Positions 41,381 to 49,980 of a stretch of DNA of 64,000 nucleotides are shown piece by piece. The stretch is from Alistipes sp. ZOR0009 (GTDB lineage Bacteria; Bacteroidota; Bacteroidia; Bacteroidales; ZOR0009): NCBI RefSeq assembly GCF_000798815.1, contig NZ_JTLD01000014.1:1-64000 (forward strand). The letters run 5' to 3'. The stretch's first letter is position 1, and the number at the start of each line of letters is the position of its first letter. The notes under the pieces were generated by a model. It worked only from the letters and a program-made list of their open reading frames with translations. It was not told the DNA's origin and did not search any database. The position numbers and the translations under genes are program-made.

Positions 41381-42469
41381 CTATTCGGCCGGAAGGTATG
41401 CCGCCTTAGACATGTCCTGTAGCGTTTTAATCTTTACAGGGGCGTTGAGCGACTTGTCTATAAACTTCCAGATGCGTAGGCGAATCTCCCGATTTTTCTT
41501 TCCATCAATTCGGTCGAATGAGTGCCCCCCGGGGAAGCGTTGGAATATTTCATACTCGAACTTCTTATTCTCCTTCTTTAACGCGGCAATAAGGGTTTTG
41601 ACCTCTTCCACGTGCACATCGTCGTCGTTGGTGTTGGTGTGGATCAGCAGCGGCACGTTGGGCATCAGGTGCGCGTTGAAGGCTGGAGATCGGCGCTTAT
41701 ACTCGGCCGAGTCTTCGGCAATGGTTTTCCCAATATGGTAGCTGGCCGAAAATAGCTTGGCGTAGCTGGGCTCGGAGTAGCTCAGTCGTAGGATAAGGTC
41801 GGAAACGGGAACGCCCGCAAAGGCCACCTTGTACTTGGTGGGGAAGCGGTATAGGCAGTTCATGGCAATCATTCCGCCGTGGCTCCATCCCACGATACCC
41901 ACCCTTGAGGGGTCTACAAAGTCGTAGTTCTCCACCATATACTGGCGCGATGCCTCCACGTCGTCCACCTCGCGTCCGCCGTAATCTATCAGCTGCCAAA
42001 ATGACTTGCCGTAGCCTGTGCTGCCGCGGTACTCGGGTGCCACCACAATGTACTTTTGCGCCAGCAGCTCCCTGATGATGTGGTAGTGGTAGGTGGTGAA
42101 ATCGGCATGTACGCCTCCGTGTGGGAGAACGATTAGGGGATATTTTTTGGAGGCATCAATCCCCTTGGGAATAAAAACGTAGCTGTAGAACTTTACGGGA
42201 TTGGTGGCGCCAACCTTCGTGGTGTCCTTTGCATTGGCGTTGGGTGGACCGTAGATGAACACCTTGTCGACAAAGGCCACATCCTTAAGGCGGATAAACC
42301 ACTGGTTGTCGTCAATTTTTTTCTCAAGGACATCAAATCGATGCTCGTAGTCCTGAATAATGCTTTTAAGGCTGTCAACCTGCTTGCGGAGGAGGTTCGA
42401 ATCTTGAGCCGAAGCGCCCAGACAGAAGACCGAGCAGGTCGCAAGGGTAAGTAGCTTTAGTGGTTTCAT
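41381..42469 (-). CDS. Secreted S9-type (prolyl oligopeptidase family) alpha/beta hydrolase
   Basis: 362 residues. A signal peptide (1-21) indicates export. The N-terminal part has a short coiled segment, then the catalytic domain from about 105. The nucleophile elbow GWSHGG (Ser about 194) is typical of the S9 family. The Asp lies in TNTNDDDVHVEE (about 277-282) and the His in PGGHSFDR (about 314). There is no beta-propeller domain, so it is shorter than classic S9 enzymes. It likely cleaves small peptides or esters in the periplasm. Confidence 0.88.
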   Translation of the reverse strand: MKPLKLLTLATCSVFCLGASAQDSNLLRKQVDSLKSIIQDYEHRFDVLEKKIDDNQWFIRLKDVAFVDKVFIYGPPNANAKDTTKVGATNPVKFYSYVFIPKGIDASKKYPLIVLPHGGVHADFTTYHYHIIRELLAQKYIVVAPEYRGSTGYGKSFWQLIDYGGREVDDVEASRQYMVENYDFVDPSRVGIVGWSHGGMIAMNCLYRFPTKYKVAFAGVPVSDLILRLSYSEPSYAKLFSASYHIGKTIAEDSAEYKRRSPAFNAHLMPNVPLLIHTNTNDDDVHVEEVKTLIAALKKENKKFEYEIFQRFPGGHSFDRIDGKKNREIRLRIWKFIDKSLNAPVKIKTLQDMSKAAYLPAE

Positions 42470-42536
42470 AGATCGAGTAGTTAGATGATGCCCTAAAGCT
42501 ACAAAAAAGTGCTACACTGGCAACCGTAATTTGATG

Positions 42537-43460
42537 CTAGCGCAGCTTTTCGCCGATCCACGATGTCATGTACGAAAGAACCATCTCTCGCACCTGCTTG
42601 TGGGCAAGTGTTAGGTCGTGCATGCCGTTGGGAACCTCAAAAAAGCTAACCGATTTGCCCAACCTTTTTCCGTACTTTTTGATGTGCTTTACGTTTAGCA
42701 CGGTGTCGGTTTGTTGGATGTCGTTGTTCCACTCCTTGGGTTTAGACGAGCGTTGGGCGTGCATTACCAGCACCGGACACTGTAGCAGCAGTCCCTTTTG
42801 TACCTGCTGATGGCCTCGCCAGATGGCGTTCATCCATCGATAGTACGAAGGAAAACCTTCTATGGGTTTCCAATCGAGGTTGAAATCCCACTCGCCCTTA
42901 AAATCTTTGTGAACGCTTTGGGCGTAAAGCGGCGATAGCACACCCTTTAGGCTGAGGTAGGGAAACGGCTTTAGGATGGATGACACAACCAGCAGCGCGA
43001 GCTTCGAAAATGGGCTAACGTTAAACTCGAAGAAGGGGCTGTTGAGTACCAGCACGTCGATTTTAGCTGCGTAAGCTCCTTTTGCGGCGTATAAAGAGGT
43101 TATAAGGCCACCCGTGGAGTGGCCTAGCAGGGCCAGCTGGTTGTTTCCGTCAGCAGTAATTTGTTCGATAGCTCGATCGATATCTTCGAAGTATTCGGTA
43201 ATATCGCGGCAGTAGTTGGGGTGCTGATGTGGTAGTAACGAACGCCCGTACTTGCGCAGGTCGATGGCGTAAAAGTTGATGCCGCTGCTGGTAAAGGCGT
43301 CGGCCATGTGATCTTGAAAAAAGTAGTCGATAAAACCATGCACGTATAGCACGGCCTTTTGGGTTGGCTCTTCTGCCTTTTTCGATATGATGGTGGTAAC
43401 AACCTGCCCTTCGTAATCTGGGGTCTGCTGGATGGTTTCTATGCTGTAGCTCATGCGCAA
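42537..43460 (-). CDS. Alpha/beta hydrolase (lysophospholipase/monoglyceride-lipase-like)
   Basis: 307 residues, no signal peptide. Nucleophile elbow GHSTGG (Ser about 116), acid in VLVMHAQRSSKP region and His in PNGMHDLTLAH (about 283). The strand-turn YVHGFIDYFFQDHMA includes the HG oxyanion element. It resembles hydrolase_4 (serine aminopeptidase S33/monoacylglycerol lipase) proteins. It stands 67 bases upstream of the S9-type hydrolase start on the same strand, and both may be co-transcribed. Confidence 0.87.
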   Translation of the reverse strand: MRMSYSIETIQQTPDYEGQVVTTIISKKAEEPTQKAVLYVHGFIDYFFQDHMADAFTSSGINFYAIDLRKYGRSLLPHQHPNYCRDITEYFEDIDRAIEQITADGNNQLALLGHSTGGLITSLYAAKGAYAAKIDVLVLNSPFFEFNVSPFSKLALLVVSSILKPFPYLSLKGVLSPLYAQSVHKDFKGEWDFNLDWKPIEGFPSYYRWMNAIWRGHQQVQKGLLLQCPVLVMHAQRSSKPKEWNNDIQQTDTVLNVKHIKKYGKRLGKSVSFFEVPNGMHDLTLAHKQVREMVLSYMTSWIGEKLR

Positions 43461-43617
43461 TCGTTTAATTCGATGAAGTAAGTTAATCTTATAAACAAAT
43501 CTGCGTCACATTGTATTAAAAATAGCTTTGAATAAGAGGCGTGGTTAATGGGGATATTCGAAAATTTTTAAGATGATGGGTGAAACTTCTGTTTTGGAGA
43601 TGTACTTAAATAAATGC

Positions 43618-43665
43618 AATCGGGAACAGAGGCGGAGCGTTTAGCGCTCACCTCTGTTCCCGATT
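43618..43665 (-). terminator. Large hairpin after the pullulanase gene
   Basis: AATCGGGAACAGAGG and CCTCTGTTCCCGATT form a perfect 15-bp stem, extended inside by GAGCG/CGCTC. It lies 14 bases past the pullulanase stop on the minus strand; a T-rich run follows in that direction. Confidence 0.85.
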
Positions 43666-43679
43666 ATCTGGAGTGTTTG

Positions 43680-45671
43680 CTATCGGAAAAGTATTAAGGC
43701 TGATGATGCGTCAACCTCGATGGTTCCTCCAGAGATTTTCTCCATTCCTTTTTCATTTACCTTGCCATCCTTAACCGCTGCAGTCCAGCTTCCGGTTGGT
43801 ATCGTAATTTTTTGTATTGAGGTATTTCCGTTAAATACAACAACTATTTCCTTCCATTTGTCGCCGTTGGCGTTTCCTGTAATGGTATAGGCAACAAGGT
43901 TGCTGGGCAACCCATCCATAAATTTGAGATGCTTTTGGATGTCGCTTGTGGTGCTCATTTTAAAGGCTGGGTGCTTTTTGCGTAGGTCGATAAGGCCTTG
44001 GTAGTACTTAAATAGGTCGTTGTATTTGGCCTTGTTGTTCCAGTTGATGGCGTTTATCGAGTCGGGTGATTCGAAGGAGTTATGCACACCCTTTTTGTCG
44101 CGGAATACCTCTTCGCCCGAAAAGATGAATGGCACACCTTGAGAGGTGAGAATAACCGTTTGGGCTAGCTTGTCAAATTTGATAATATCGGCTTCATTAG
44201 CGTCGGGATTAGACTTTCTAAGCTTGTCAACTAGGCATAAGTCATCGTGGCACGAGATGTAGGATATGGTTTGCGAAGGCTTGTTGGCAAAGGGAGCCTG
44301 CGAGTAGTTTACCTTGCTGTAGTCTACCTGCGGGTGGCGGGTTGCGCCAACAATTCCAAATTTGATGGTTTCCTCGAACCCCGAGGCACCTGTAACAAAG
44401 CCTTTGTCCGCTTCACGCGAGTAGTGTCCTTTTAGTCCATCGCGGATATCATCGCTAAATACGGCAACGTCAGATAGCTTGGGGGCGTTGGCTTTGATGG
44501 CTCTTTTTTCGATGGGAAGCGGGGAGTCGCCAGCACTCCAACCTTCGCCGTAAACGAACAGGGTTGGATCTACCTCCTTTAGGGCTTTGGTTACGGCGTT
44601 CATCGTTTCAATGTCGTGTATGCCCATAAGGTCGAACCGGAATCCATCGATGTGGTATTCTTTGGCCCAGTATACAACGGACTCCACAATGTAGCGACGC
44701 ATCATATCTCTTTCGGAGGCTGTTTCGTTGCCACATCCAGAAGCGTTGGAGTAGGAGCCATCGGCATTGTAGCGGTAAAAATAACCCGGAACCGATAGGT
44801 TGAAGTTGGATTGATCGGCAGAGAAGGTGTGGTTGTAGACCACGTCCATAACTACTCGAATCCCTTTTTGATGAAAGTTCTGCACCATCTCTTTAAACTC
44901 CCTAATACGAGCCGATGGGTCGTATGGGGTTGTTGAAAAGCTGCCTTCTGGAACATTGAAATTTTTAGGATCGTAGCCCCAGTTGTACTTATTTTGACTT
45001 AGAGCCGTTTCGTCGATGGAGGCATGGTCAAACGAGGGGAGTAGGTGAACATGGGTTACTCCAAACTCTTTTATATGGTCAATGCCTGTGCTTAGTCCTT
45101 GAGGACTTTTGGTCCCAACTTCGGTCCAAGCCATAAATTTGCCCTTGTTTTTTATTCCAGAAGATGGATGCATGCTCATATCCCTATGGTGTAGCTCGTA
45201 TAGGATGATATCATTGGGGCGGGCCAATGGAGGGCGCATATCCTTTTCCCATCCCTTGGGATTAGTTTTTTTTATGTCAATAATCGCCGATCGATTTCCA
45301 TTTACACCAACAGCGTTGGTCCATGCTCCCGTTGTTTCATTCAGGAGTTTTCCCTTGTATTTAACTTGAAAGGTGTAAAACTTGCCGTTGAGATTTTCTT
45401 TTAATGAAGATCTCCAAGGTTCGCTCTCACTTTTGCGGAAGAGCGGTATCGTTTTGTATGGGCTACCGCCTAAACCTTCGTTGTAAAGGTTTAGATAAAC
45501 CGCTTCTGCCTTTGGCGACCAGAAGGTAAAGCGAGTCTCCTGTGGAGTATAGACCATTTGTAGATCGTTGCCTTTGTAGCTAGGGTAATTTTGGTACAAG
45601 GCATTTGGCGATTGGCTCATTGCAGGAGCGATTATGGCTCCTAGTAGGGCTATGAGAGCAATATTCTTCAT
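43680..45671 (-). CDS. pulA: Type I pullulanase (GH13, starch debranching)
   Basis: 663 residues. A signal peptide (1-19, PAMSQ) implies export. A CBM48 domain (about 40-135) precedes a GH13 barrel. The marker YNWGYDPKNFNVPEGSFS, quoted in part (YNWGYDP), is typical of pullulanase. The catalytic Asp is in GFRFDLMG (about 348), the acid/base Glu in YGEGWSAG (about 378) and the third Asp in SCHDD (about 472). It hydrolyses alpha-1,6 bonds in pullulan, amylopectin or glycogen. It is not part of a SusCD locus in this window. Confidence 0.93.
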   Translation of the reverse strand: MKNIALIALLGAIIAPAMSQSPNALYQNYPSYKGNDLQMVYTPQETRFTFWSPKAEAVYLNLYNEGLGGSPYKTIPLFRKSESEPWRSSLKENLNGKFYTFQVKYKGKLLNETTGAWTNAVGVNGNRSAIIDIKKTNPKGWEKDMRPPLARPNDIILYELHHRDMSMHPSSGIKNKGKFMAWTEVGTKSPQGLSTGIDHIKEFGVTHVHLLPSFDHASIDETALSQNKYNWGYDPKNFNVPEGSFSTTPYDPSARIREFKEMVQNFHQKGIRVVMDVVYNHTFSADQSNFNLSVPGYFYRYNADGSYSNASGCGNETASERDMMRRYIVESVVYWAKEYHIDGFRFDLMGIHDIETMNAVTKALKEVDPTLFVYGEGWSAGDSPLPIEKRAIKANAPKLSDVAVFSDDIRDGLKGHYSREADKGFVTGASGFEETIKFGIVGATRHPQVDYSKVNYSQAPFANKPSQTISYISCHDDLCLVDKLRKSNPDANEADIIKFDKLAQTVILTSQGVPFIFSGEEVFRDKKGVHNSFESPDSINAINWNNKAKYNDLFKYYQGLIDLRKKHPAFKMSTTSDIQKHLKFMDGLPSNLVAYTITGNANGDKWKEIVVVFNGNTSIQKITIPTGSWTAAVKDGKVNEKGMEKISGGTIEVDASSALILFR

Positions 45672-45946
45672 GATGCTTAGTAAAGTAAGTACACATTTGC
45701 AGTACGGGCTGCATTACATGCAATATTATGACATTTATGGCTAACGTGCATTCTCCAGTACTCGCGTATACTCCATTTTGGCTGGAAGGTGGCCGATTTT
45801 GGGATTAACAGCTTGTTCCTCGATGCAGAAAGCAGACCGTTTTATAAAATTTAATAGCCTAGAACTTGTAGTTTCGCTATAAAACGTGTTATCTTACTAT
45901 GGTTTGCATTTGTATGTGCAGGATTAATATCTTAATAAACCCAGAT

Positions 45947-47035
45947 ATGAAAAGGAGAACATTTTTACGATTGATGGGCATCCCTATGCTTATTATGGTT
46001 TTGATGCTAGGTGTTTACGGTAGTGCTTACGCGCAGAATGCCCAAAAACCAACAATAGCCATACTGGCTACAGGAGGTACAATTGCAGGTGCGGGCGAAT
46101 CCGAGGTTAGTTCGGCCTACAAGTCGGGTGCTGTTACCGTCGATAAGCTGCTGGTGGCCGTTCCTCAAGTAAAGGATTTGGCCCTAATAAAAGGCGAGCA
46201 GGTTGCTCAGATTGGCAGTCAAGACATGAATAATGATATTTGGCTAAAGGTTGCCAAAAGATTGAACGAGCTGGCCAATGATCCATCTATTGATGGCTTC
46301 GTTATTACGCACGGTACGGATACAATGGAAGAAACAGCGTTTTTCCTTAACCTAATTGCCAAAACGGACAAACCAATCGTAATGACAGGAGCAATGCGCC
46401 CCTCTACCGCACTAGGTGCTGATGGGCCACGTAATCTTTACGATGCGGTGCTTACGGCTTCGAGTCCGCTTTCAAAAGGAAAGGGTGTTATGGTTGTTAT
46501 GGACGACAAAATTTACAGCGCAGATGATATAACCAAAACGATGACTACCGCTGTCGAAACATTCCAGTGCCCCAATTTTGGGCCTCTTGGCTATGTGCTT
46601 AATGGTAAGCCTTGGTTTACACGCGAAGTAAAAGTTAAAAATACGCTAACTTCCGAATTTTCGATAGATAAGAATACGGTGGCTCTGCCCGAAGTTGTTA
46701 TTATTTACGGGTATGCAAACGAAAACCCAATGCTTGTCGAAGCAGCCGTAAAGGCAGGAGTAAAGGGTATTGTTTATGCTGGAATGGGTAACGGAAATCC
46801 ATCTACGGCTGTGGAAAAGGCCCTAGCAGAGGCTGTGAAGAAGGGCGTGTTTGTTGTTCGCACTTCGAGGGTGTTTTCTGGACCAACTATCGAATATGGG
46901 GAGGTTGATGATGTGAAAAATGGATTTGTAGCATCATGGTTCCGCAACCCACAAAAGTCAAAGGTGCTGCTAACGCTTGCGTTGATGAGAACTAACGACG
47001 TGGCAAAAATTCAGCAAATGTTTAAGGAGTATTGA
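45947..47035 (+). CDS. ansB: Type II L-asparaginase
   Basis: 362 residues from ATG 45947; an in-frame ATG at 45899 would add 16 residues before the signal peptide. The signal peptide (to about 33, SAYA-Q) marks a periplasmic type II enzyme. Catalytic threonines are in ATGGTIAG (first) and in THGTDTMEETA (second, with Asp-Lys partners further on). It hydrolyses asparagine to aspartate and ammonia; aspartate can feed the Dcu carrier and fumarate respiration. A bidirectional terminator follows at 47054. Confidence 0.94.
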   Translation: MKRRTFLRLMGIPMLIMVLMLGVYGSAYAQNAQKPTIAILATGGTIAGAGESEVSSAYKSGAVTVDKLLVAVPQVKDLALIKGEQVAQIGSQDMNNDIWLKVAKRLNELANDPSIDGFVITHGTDTMEETAFFLNLIAKTDKPIVMTGAMRPSTALGADGPRNLYDAVLTASSPLSKGKGVMVVMDDKIYSADDITKTMTTAVETFQCPNFGPLGYVLNGKPWFTREVKVKNTLTSEFSIDKNTVALPEVVIIYGYANENPMLVEAAVKAGVKGIVYAGMGNGNPSTAVEKALAEAVKKGVFVVRTSRVFSGPTIEYGEVDDVKNGFVASWFRNPQKSKVLLTLALMRTNDVAKIQQMFKEY

Positions 47036-47053
47036 TACGTATTTACATAAATA

Positions 47054-47089
47054 GAAGAAGGATCCATAACGGGATCCTTCTTTTTTATT
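47054..47089. terminator. Bidirectional terminator between ansB and mnmA
   Basis: GAAGGATCC and GGATCCTTC form a perfect 9-bp stem followed by a T tract on the plus strand and preceded by As for the minus strand. Confidence 0.9.
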
Positions 47090-47090
47090 T

Positions 47091-48266
47091 TTATTCCGAA
47101 ATAACTCCAGAACCAATAAGCTCGTTGTTGCTGTACCATGCGGCAAATTGGCCTGCCGTTACTCCCCGTTGTGGTAGGTCGAAGATGATGTATAAGCCTT
47201 CTGCAGTTCTATGCAGTGTGGCATCCTGAAGCGGTTGTCTATAGCGTATGCGAACCTTTAAACTGCGTTCTTCTCCAATACTTAAGGTTAAGTCTGGACG
47301 AACGGCATGGATTTCATCTGCTTTAATGAACAACCCTTTCCTGTTTAAACCTGGATGGTCGTGTCCTTGGCCAACGTAAAGAATGTTATTTTCGATATCT
47401 ATTGAGATTACAAATAGCGGAAGTGCCTTCCCTCCAACGTTTATTCCTTTACGCTGACCAATGGTAAAGAAGTGTGCGCCGGTGTGTGTGCCTACTTTTT
47501 TACCATTATTCAGATGGTAGAAATAGGGGCGAGCCATTTCCTCTAGCGTTTTACGCTCTGGTAATCTTTCGTAAAATGAAGGTGCAATTTCTACCGTTAT
47601 GCCTGATTTTGCCGCCAATTTTTGCTGTAAAAAAACGGGAAGATCTATTTTCCCAACGAAGCAGAGTCCTTGCGAGTCCTTTTTTTCGGCTGTTGGTAGC
47701 TCTTGTTCTGCAGCAATTTTTCGGACCTCTGGCTTTTGTAAATGGCCTATTGGGAATAGCGCTTTTGAGAGTTGCTCCTGCGTTAGCTGGCAAAGAAAGT
47801 AGCTTTGATCTTTGTTGGTATCTGCACCTGCTATTAGCTGGTATGTTTCTTTTCCATCTATAAGGATGGTTCCTTTTTGGCAGTAGTGTCCAGTAGCAAC
47901 AAAGTCGGCTCCTTGATTAAGGGCTGCTTTTAAAAAGGCATCAAACTTTATTTCGCTGTTGCAAAGAACATCCGGGTTGGGCGTACGTCCTTGCTCGTAC
48001 TCCGAAAACATGTAGTTGACTACGCGCTCTCGGTATGTATCGCTTAGATCAATAAAAACAAAGGGGATGTCAAGTTTTTTGGCAACAAGCTCTGCAATCA
48101 TTTGGTCGTCATTCCAGGGGCAATCGCCTTCGAGAGTTCCTGTGGTGTCGTGCCAATTTTGCATGTACATGCCAATAACTTCGTACCCTTGTTCTTTAAG
48201 CAGATACGCGGCAACGCTTGAATCGACGCCACCCGAAAGTCCAACTACAACTTTTCCTTTACTCAT
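47091..48266 (-). CDS. mnmA: tRNA-uridine 2-sulfurtransferase MnmA
   Basis: 391 residues. The PP-loop motif [15 protein letters not shown] (about 8-22) activates U34 of tRNA with ATP. The two catalytic cysteines are in [10 protein letters not shown] (about 102) and GLCFVGK (about 199). The C-terminal beta-barrel is present. It introduces 2-thiouridine at the wobble base of tRNA for Lys, Glu and Gln; its sulfur comes via IscS and, in some bacteria, TusA-E. A -7 box (TACCTTTG, 48287-48294) lies just upstream of the start. Confidence 0.97.
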   Translation of the reverse strand: MSKGKVVVGLSGGVDSSVAAYLLKEQGYEVIGMYMQNWHDTTGTLEGDCPWNDDQMIAELVAKKLDIPFVFIDLSDTYRERVVNYMFSEYEQGRTPNPDVLCNSEIKFDAFLKAALNQGADFVATGHYCQKGTILIDGKETYQLIAGADTNKDQSYFLCQLTQEQLSKALFPIGHLQKPEVRKIAAEQELPTAEKKDSQGLCFVGKIDLPVFLQQKLAAKSGITVEIAPSFYERLPERKTLEEMARPYFYHLNNGKKVGTHTGAHFFTIGQRKGINVGGKALPLFVISIDIENNILYVGQGHDHPGLNRKGLFIKADEIHAVRPDLTLSIGEERSLKVRIRYRQPLQDATLHRTAEGLYIIFDLPQRGVTAGQFAAWYSNNELIGSGVISE

Positions 48267-48286
48267 TTTTTTATCTAAAAAGCGCT

Positions 48287-48294
48287 CAAAGGTA
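48287..48294 (-). promoter_or_regulatory. -7 box of mnmA
   Basis: The minus strand reads TACCTTTG, an exact TAnnTTTG match, giving a leader of about 15 bases. No clear -33 element. Confidence 0.5.
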
Positions 48295-48317
48295 ACAAAA
48301 TCAAATTGATTGATATC

Positions 48318-48743
48318 CTAAAAAATGGAAGCAACGACTGCTATAACGATAATTATGCCAACTAAAAGAATGGACACAATGGATAAGATACCGCTGTACT
48401 GAAATAGCTGGCGCAGCCTCTTGATGCCGGTGGTGGCTAAGTCGTCCTCATTTTTAACAATTGCTTTTTGCGTGTTGTTGGCAAAATTATACAACAAGAT
48501 GCCTGGTATTAGCATCGTTAATGAGTAAAAAGTGATATAAACGATGGCAAGGATGAACCCTCCAAAAGGAATCATGCTGGCAAAAAGAGCGGTCATTATA
48601 CCCGTAAAAATGGTTACAATTATCATCACAAAATACATGGCAATGGTGATGATTGATAGAAATTTTGCCCACTTGGCGGCAATCCACAGCTCTTTAAGCG
48701 TCCGTCCGCTGATTTCCATTGTCTCAATGCTTCTTTCTTCCAT
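48318..48743 (-). CDS. Small integral membrane protein (DUF5362-like)
   Basis: 141 residues. Predicted helices at about 24-47, 51-80 and 118-140, with an amphipathic stretch (NNTQKAIVKNEDDLATTGIKRLRQLFQYSG, quoted as NEDDLATTGIKRL) between the second and third. The layout and the sequence NFANNTQKAI resemble the DUF5362 family of Bacteroidota. Function not known. It lies 51 bases upstream of mnmA on the same strand, with its own downstream promoter for mnmA. Confidence 0.75.
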   Translation of the reverse strand: MEERSIETMEISGRTLKELWIAAKWAKFLSIITIAMYFVMIIVTIFTGIMTALFASMIPFGGFILAIVYITFYSLTMLIPGILLYNFANNTQKAIVKNEDDLATTGIKRLRQLFQYSGILSIVSILLVGIIIVIAVVASIF

Positions 48744-48774
48744 TATCTCGAGATTTTCTATATTGTTGATAGCC

Positions 48775-48900
48775 TTAGATCTTTTTAATCAAAATTGGAG
48801 CCAAGTATAAAATAACCCAGCTCATAATGCAGGTCACAAGATAAATCAACTTTTTTGATGGAGCAATTGAATGGAAATCTTCGAGGGCGAGAGTGCTTTG
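48775..48900 (-). other. 41-codon open frame directly after the hydrolase TAG stop
   Basis: On the minus strand, immediately after the TAG stop of the gene at 48901-49857, the same frame stays open for 41 codons to a TAA at 48775-48777. It encodes ALEDFHSIAPSKKLIYL followed by a hydrophobic helix (VTCIMSWVILYLAPILI) and lysines, like the end of a membrane protein. A TTG (before IYLV) or GTG could start a 22-24-residue peptide. It could be a small membrane protein, a decayed gene or readthrough; none is shown. Confidence 0.3.
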
Positions 48901-49857
48901 CTATTTTTTGCTGACGTACTTTTTGATAAACAAATCGTGGTATATCCAAAATGGCGTTGGGGCTTTTACCGCTTCTGCGTGGTGTTTTTGGGGTATAAGA
49001 AGTAGCATTTTGTCGCTTCTCACTTGCTTGTACATATCGGTACTCATGTATGATGGTACGTAGTCATCCGCCAATCCATGAATAAAAAGTACTGGTACGT
49101 CTATCTTCGGTGCGGCTTTAATTGGCGAAACGTCTCTGATATCAAATCCATTAATGGGCCTGTTGATGATATTTAAGGAGGTGGTTAGCGCCATGTTGGG
49201 AAGGTGGTAATCTTTGTTTAATCGTAGAGCAAACTGTGTTTCCAAATCGGAGTAGGGGCAATCAAAAATGTAAAAAGAAACTTTTTGGGCGCCATTTTTT
49301 GTCGGATTTATCTCTCCTGCATGCAATACGGCTGTTGCTGCTCCCATCGAAACGCCTTCTACTCCAATTTTTCCATGGGGAAATATGGCGGCAACGGTAT
49401 CCACCCATTGATCAAGATCGTACTTCTCTAGAAATCCATATGTAGGGAAATCGCCTTCGCTCTCTCCATGTGCTCTTTGATCAAAGGAGAGCACGTTGTA
49501 GCCTCTATTTAAGAGGGAGTCTAATCGGCCTCCTACAAAAATAAACCAGCGAGATTTTGTTATTCCATGGCTAAATATTATTGTACTGGAAGAGGCTTTT
49601 GGCGCGTATATCAGCGTTGCTTTTAGCACGCTGCCATCCTTTTCTGAGACTATGCTGAGGTTTGTTTTTTTGAGATGCTGGAATCTAATAATATCAAATT
49701 GCGGGTTATGCAGGTAGAAGGAAAATCTGTTATCCTTACCTCGTGTTTCATAATCTCCTATCGCTGTCTTCATGAAATAAAATCCCGTAATTAGCCAAAT
49801 AAGACCAATTGAACCTGATATCGTTAGGGCTATAAGAACGAATTTGCTAATTCTCAT
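48901..49857 (-). CDS. Membrane-anchored alpha/beta hydrolase
   Basis: 318 residues. One N-terminal helix (about 8-28) anchors or exports it. The nucleophile elbow GVSMGAATAV has Ser about 171, the oxyanion turn is FSHGITKSRW, and the likely catalytic Asp and His are in HGLADDYVPS and KHHAEAVK (about 264 and 296). It resembles the YqkD/hydrolase family of bacterial envelope esterases. A strong terminator lies about 80 bases beyond the start region on the other side. It is unlike its neighbours and appears monocistronic. Confidence 0.85.
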   Translation of the reverse strand: MRISKFVLIALTISGSIGLIWLITGFYFMKTAIGDYETRGKDNRFSFYLHNPQFDIIRFQHLKKTNLSIVSEKDGSVLKATLIYAPKASSSTIIFSHGITKSRWFIFVGGRLDSLLNRGYNVLSFDQRAHGESEGDFPTYGFLEKYDLDQWVDTVAAIFPHGKIGVEGVSMGAATAVLHAGEINPTKNGAQKVSFYIFDCPYSDLETQFALRLNKDYHLPNMALTTSLNIINRPINGFDIRDVSPIKAAPKIDVPVLFIHGLADDYVPSYMSTDMYKQVRSDKMLLLIPQKHHAEAVKAPTPFWIYHDLFIKKYVSKK

Positions 49858-49943
49858 GTTAATCAGTTGTTTATTTTCTAAAATAGTAACATTATTTGTT
49901 GCATAAAGCTTGCTGTTTATCCTATTATTTAATTGTTGGAATA

Positions 49944-49979
49944 TAAAAAAGACTCTCTAACACTAGAGAGTCTTTTTTT
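49944..49979. terminator. Bidirectional terminator after anSME
   Basis: AGACTCTCTA and TAGAGAGTCT form a perfect 10-bp stem with a 4-base loop, flanked by six As and seven Ts. Confidence 0.92.
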
Positions 49980-49980
49980 G

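Noticed and set aside
41328-41741. 137-codon plus-strand ORF
   Set aside because: It lies largely antisense to the S9-type hydrolase and includes the terminator hairpin; codon pattern fits the minus strand gene only.
48775-48903. Pyrrolysine readthrough of the TAG stop
   Set aside because: No pyl genes in the window, and Bacteroidota are not known to use it; TAG is an ordinary stop here unless shown otherwise.
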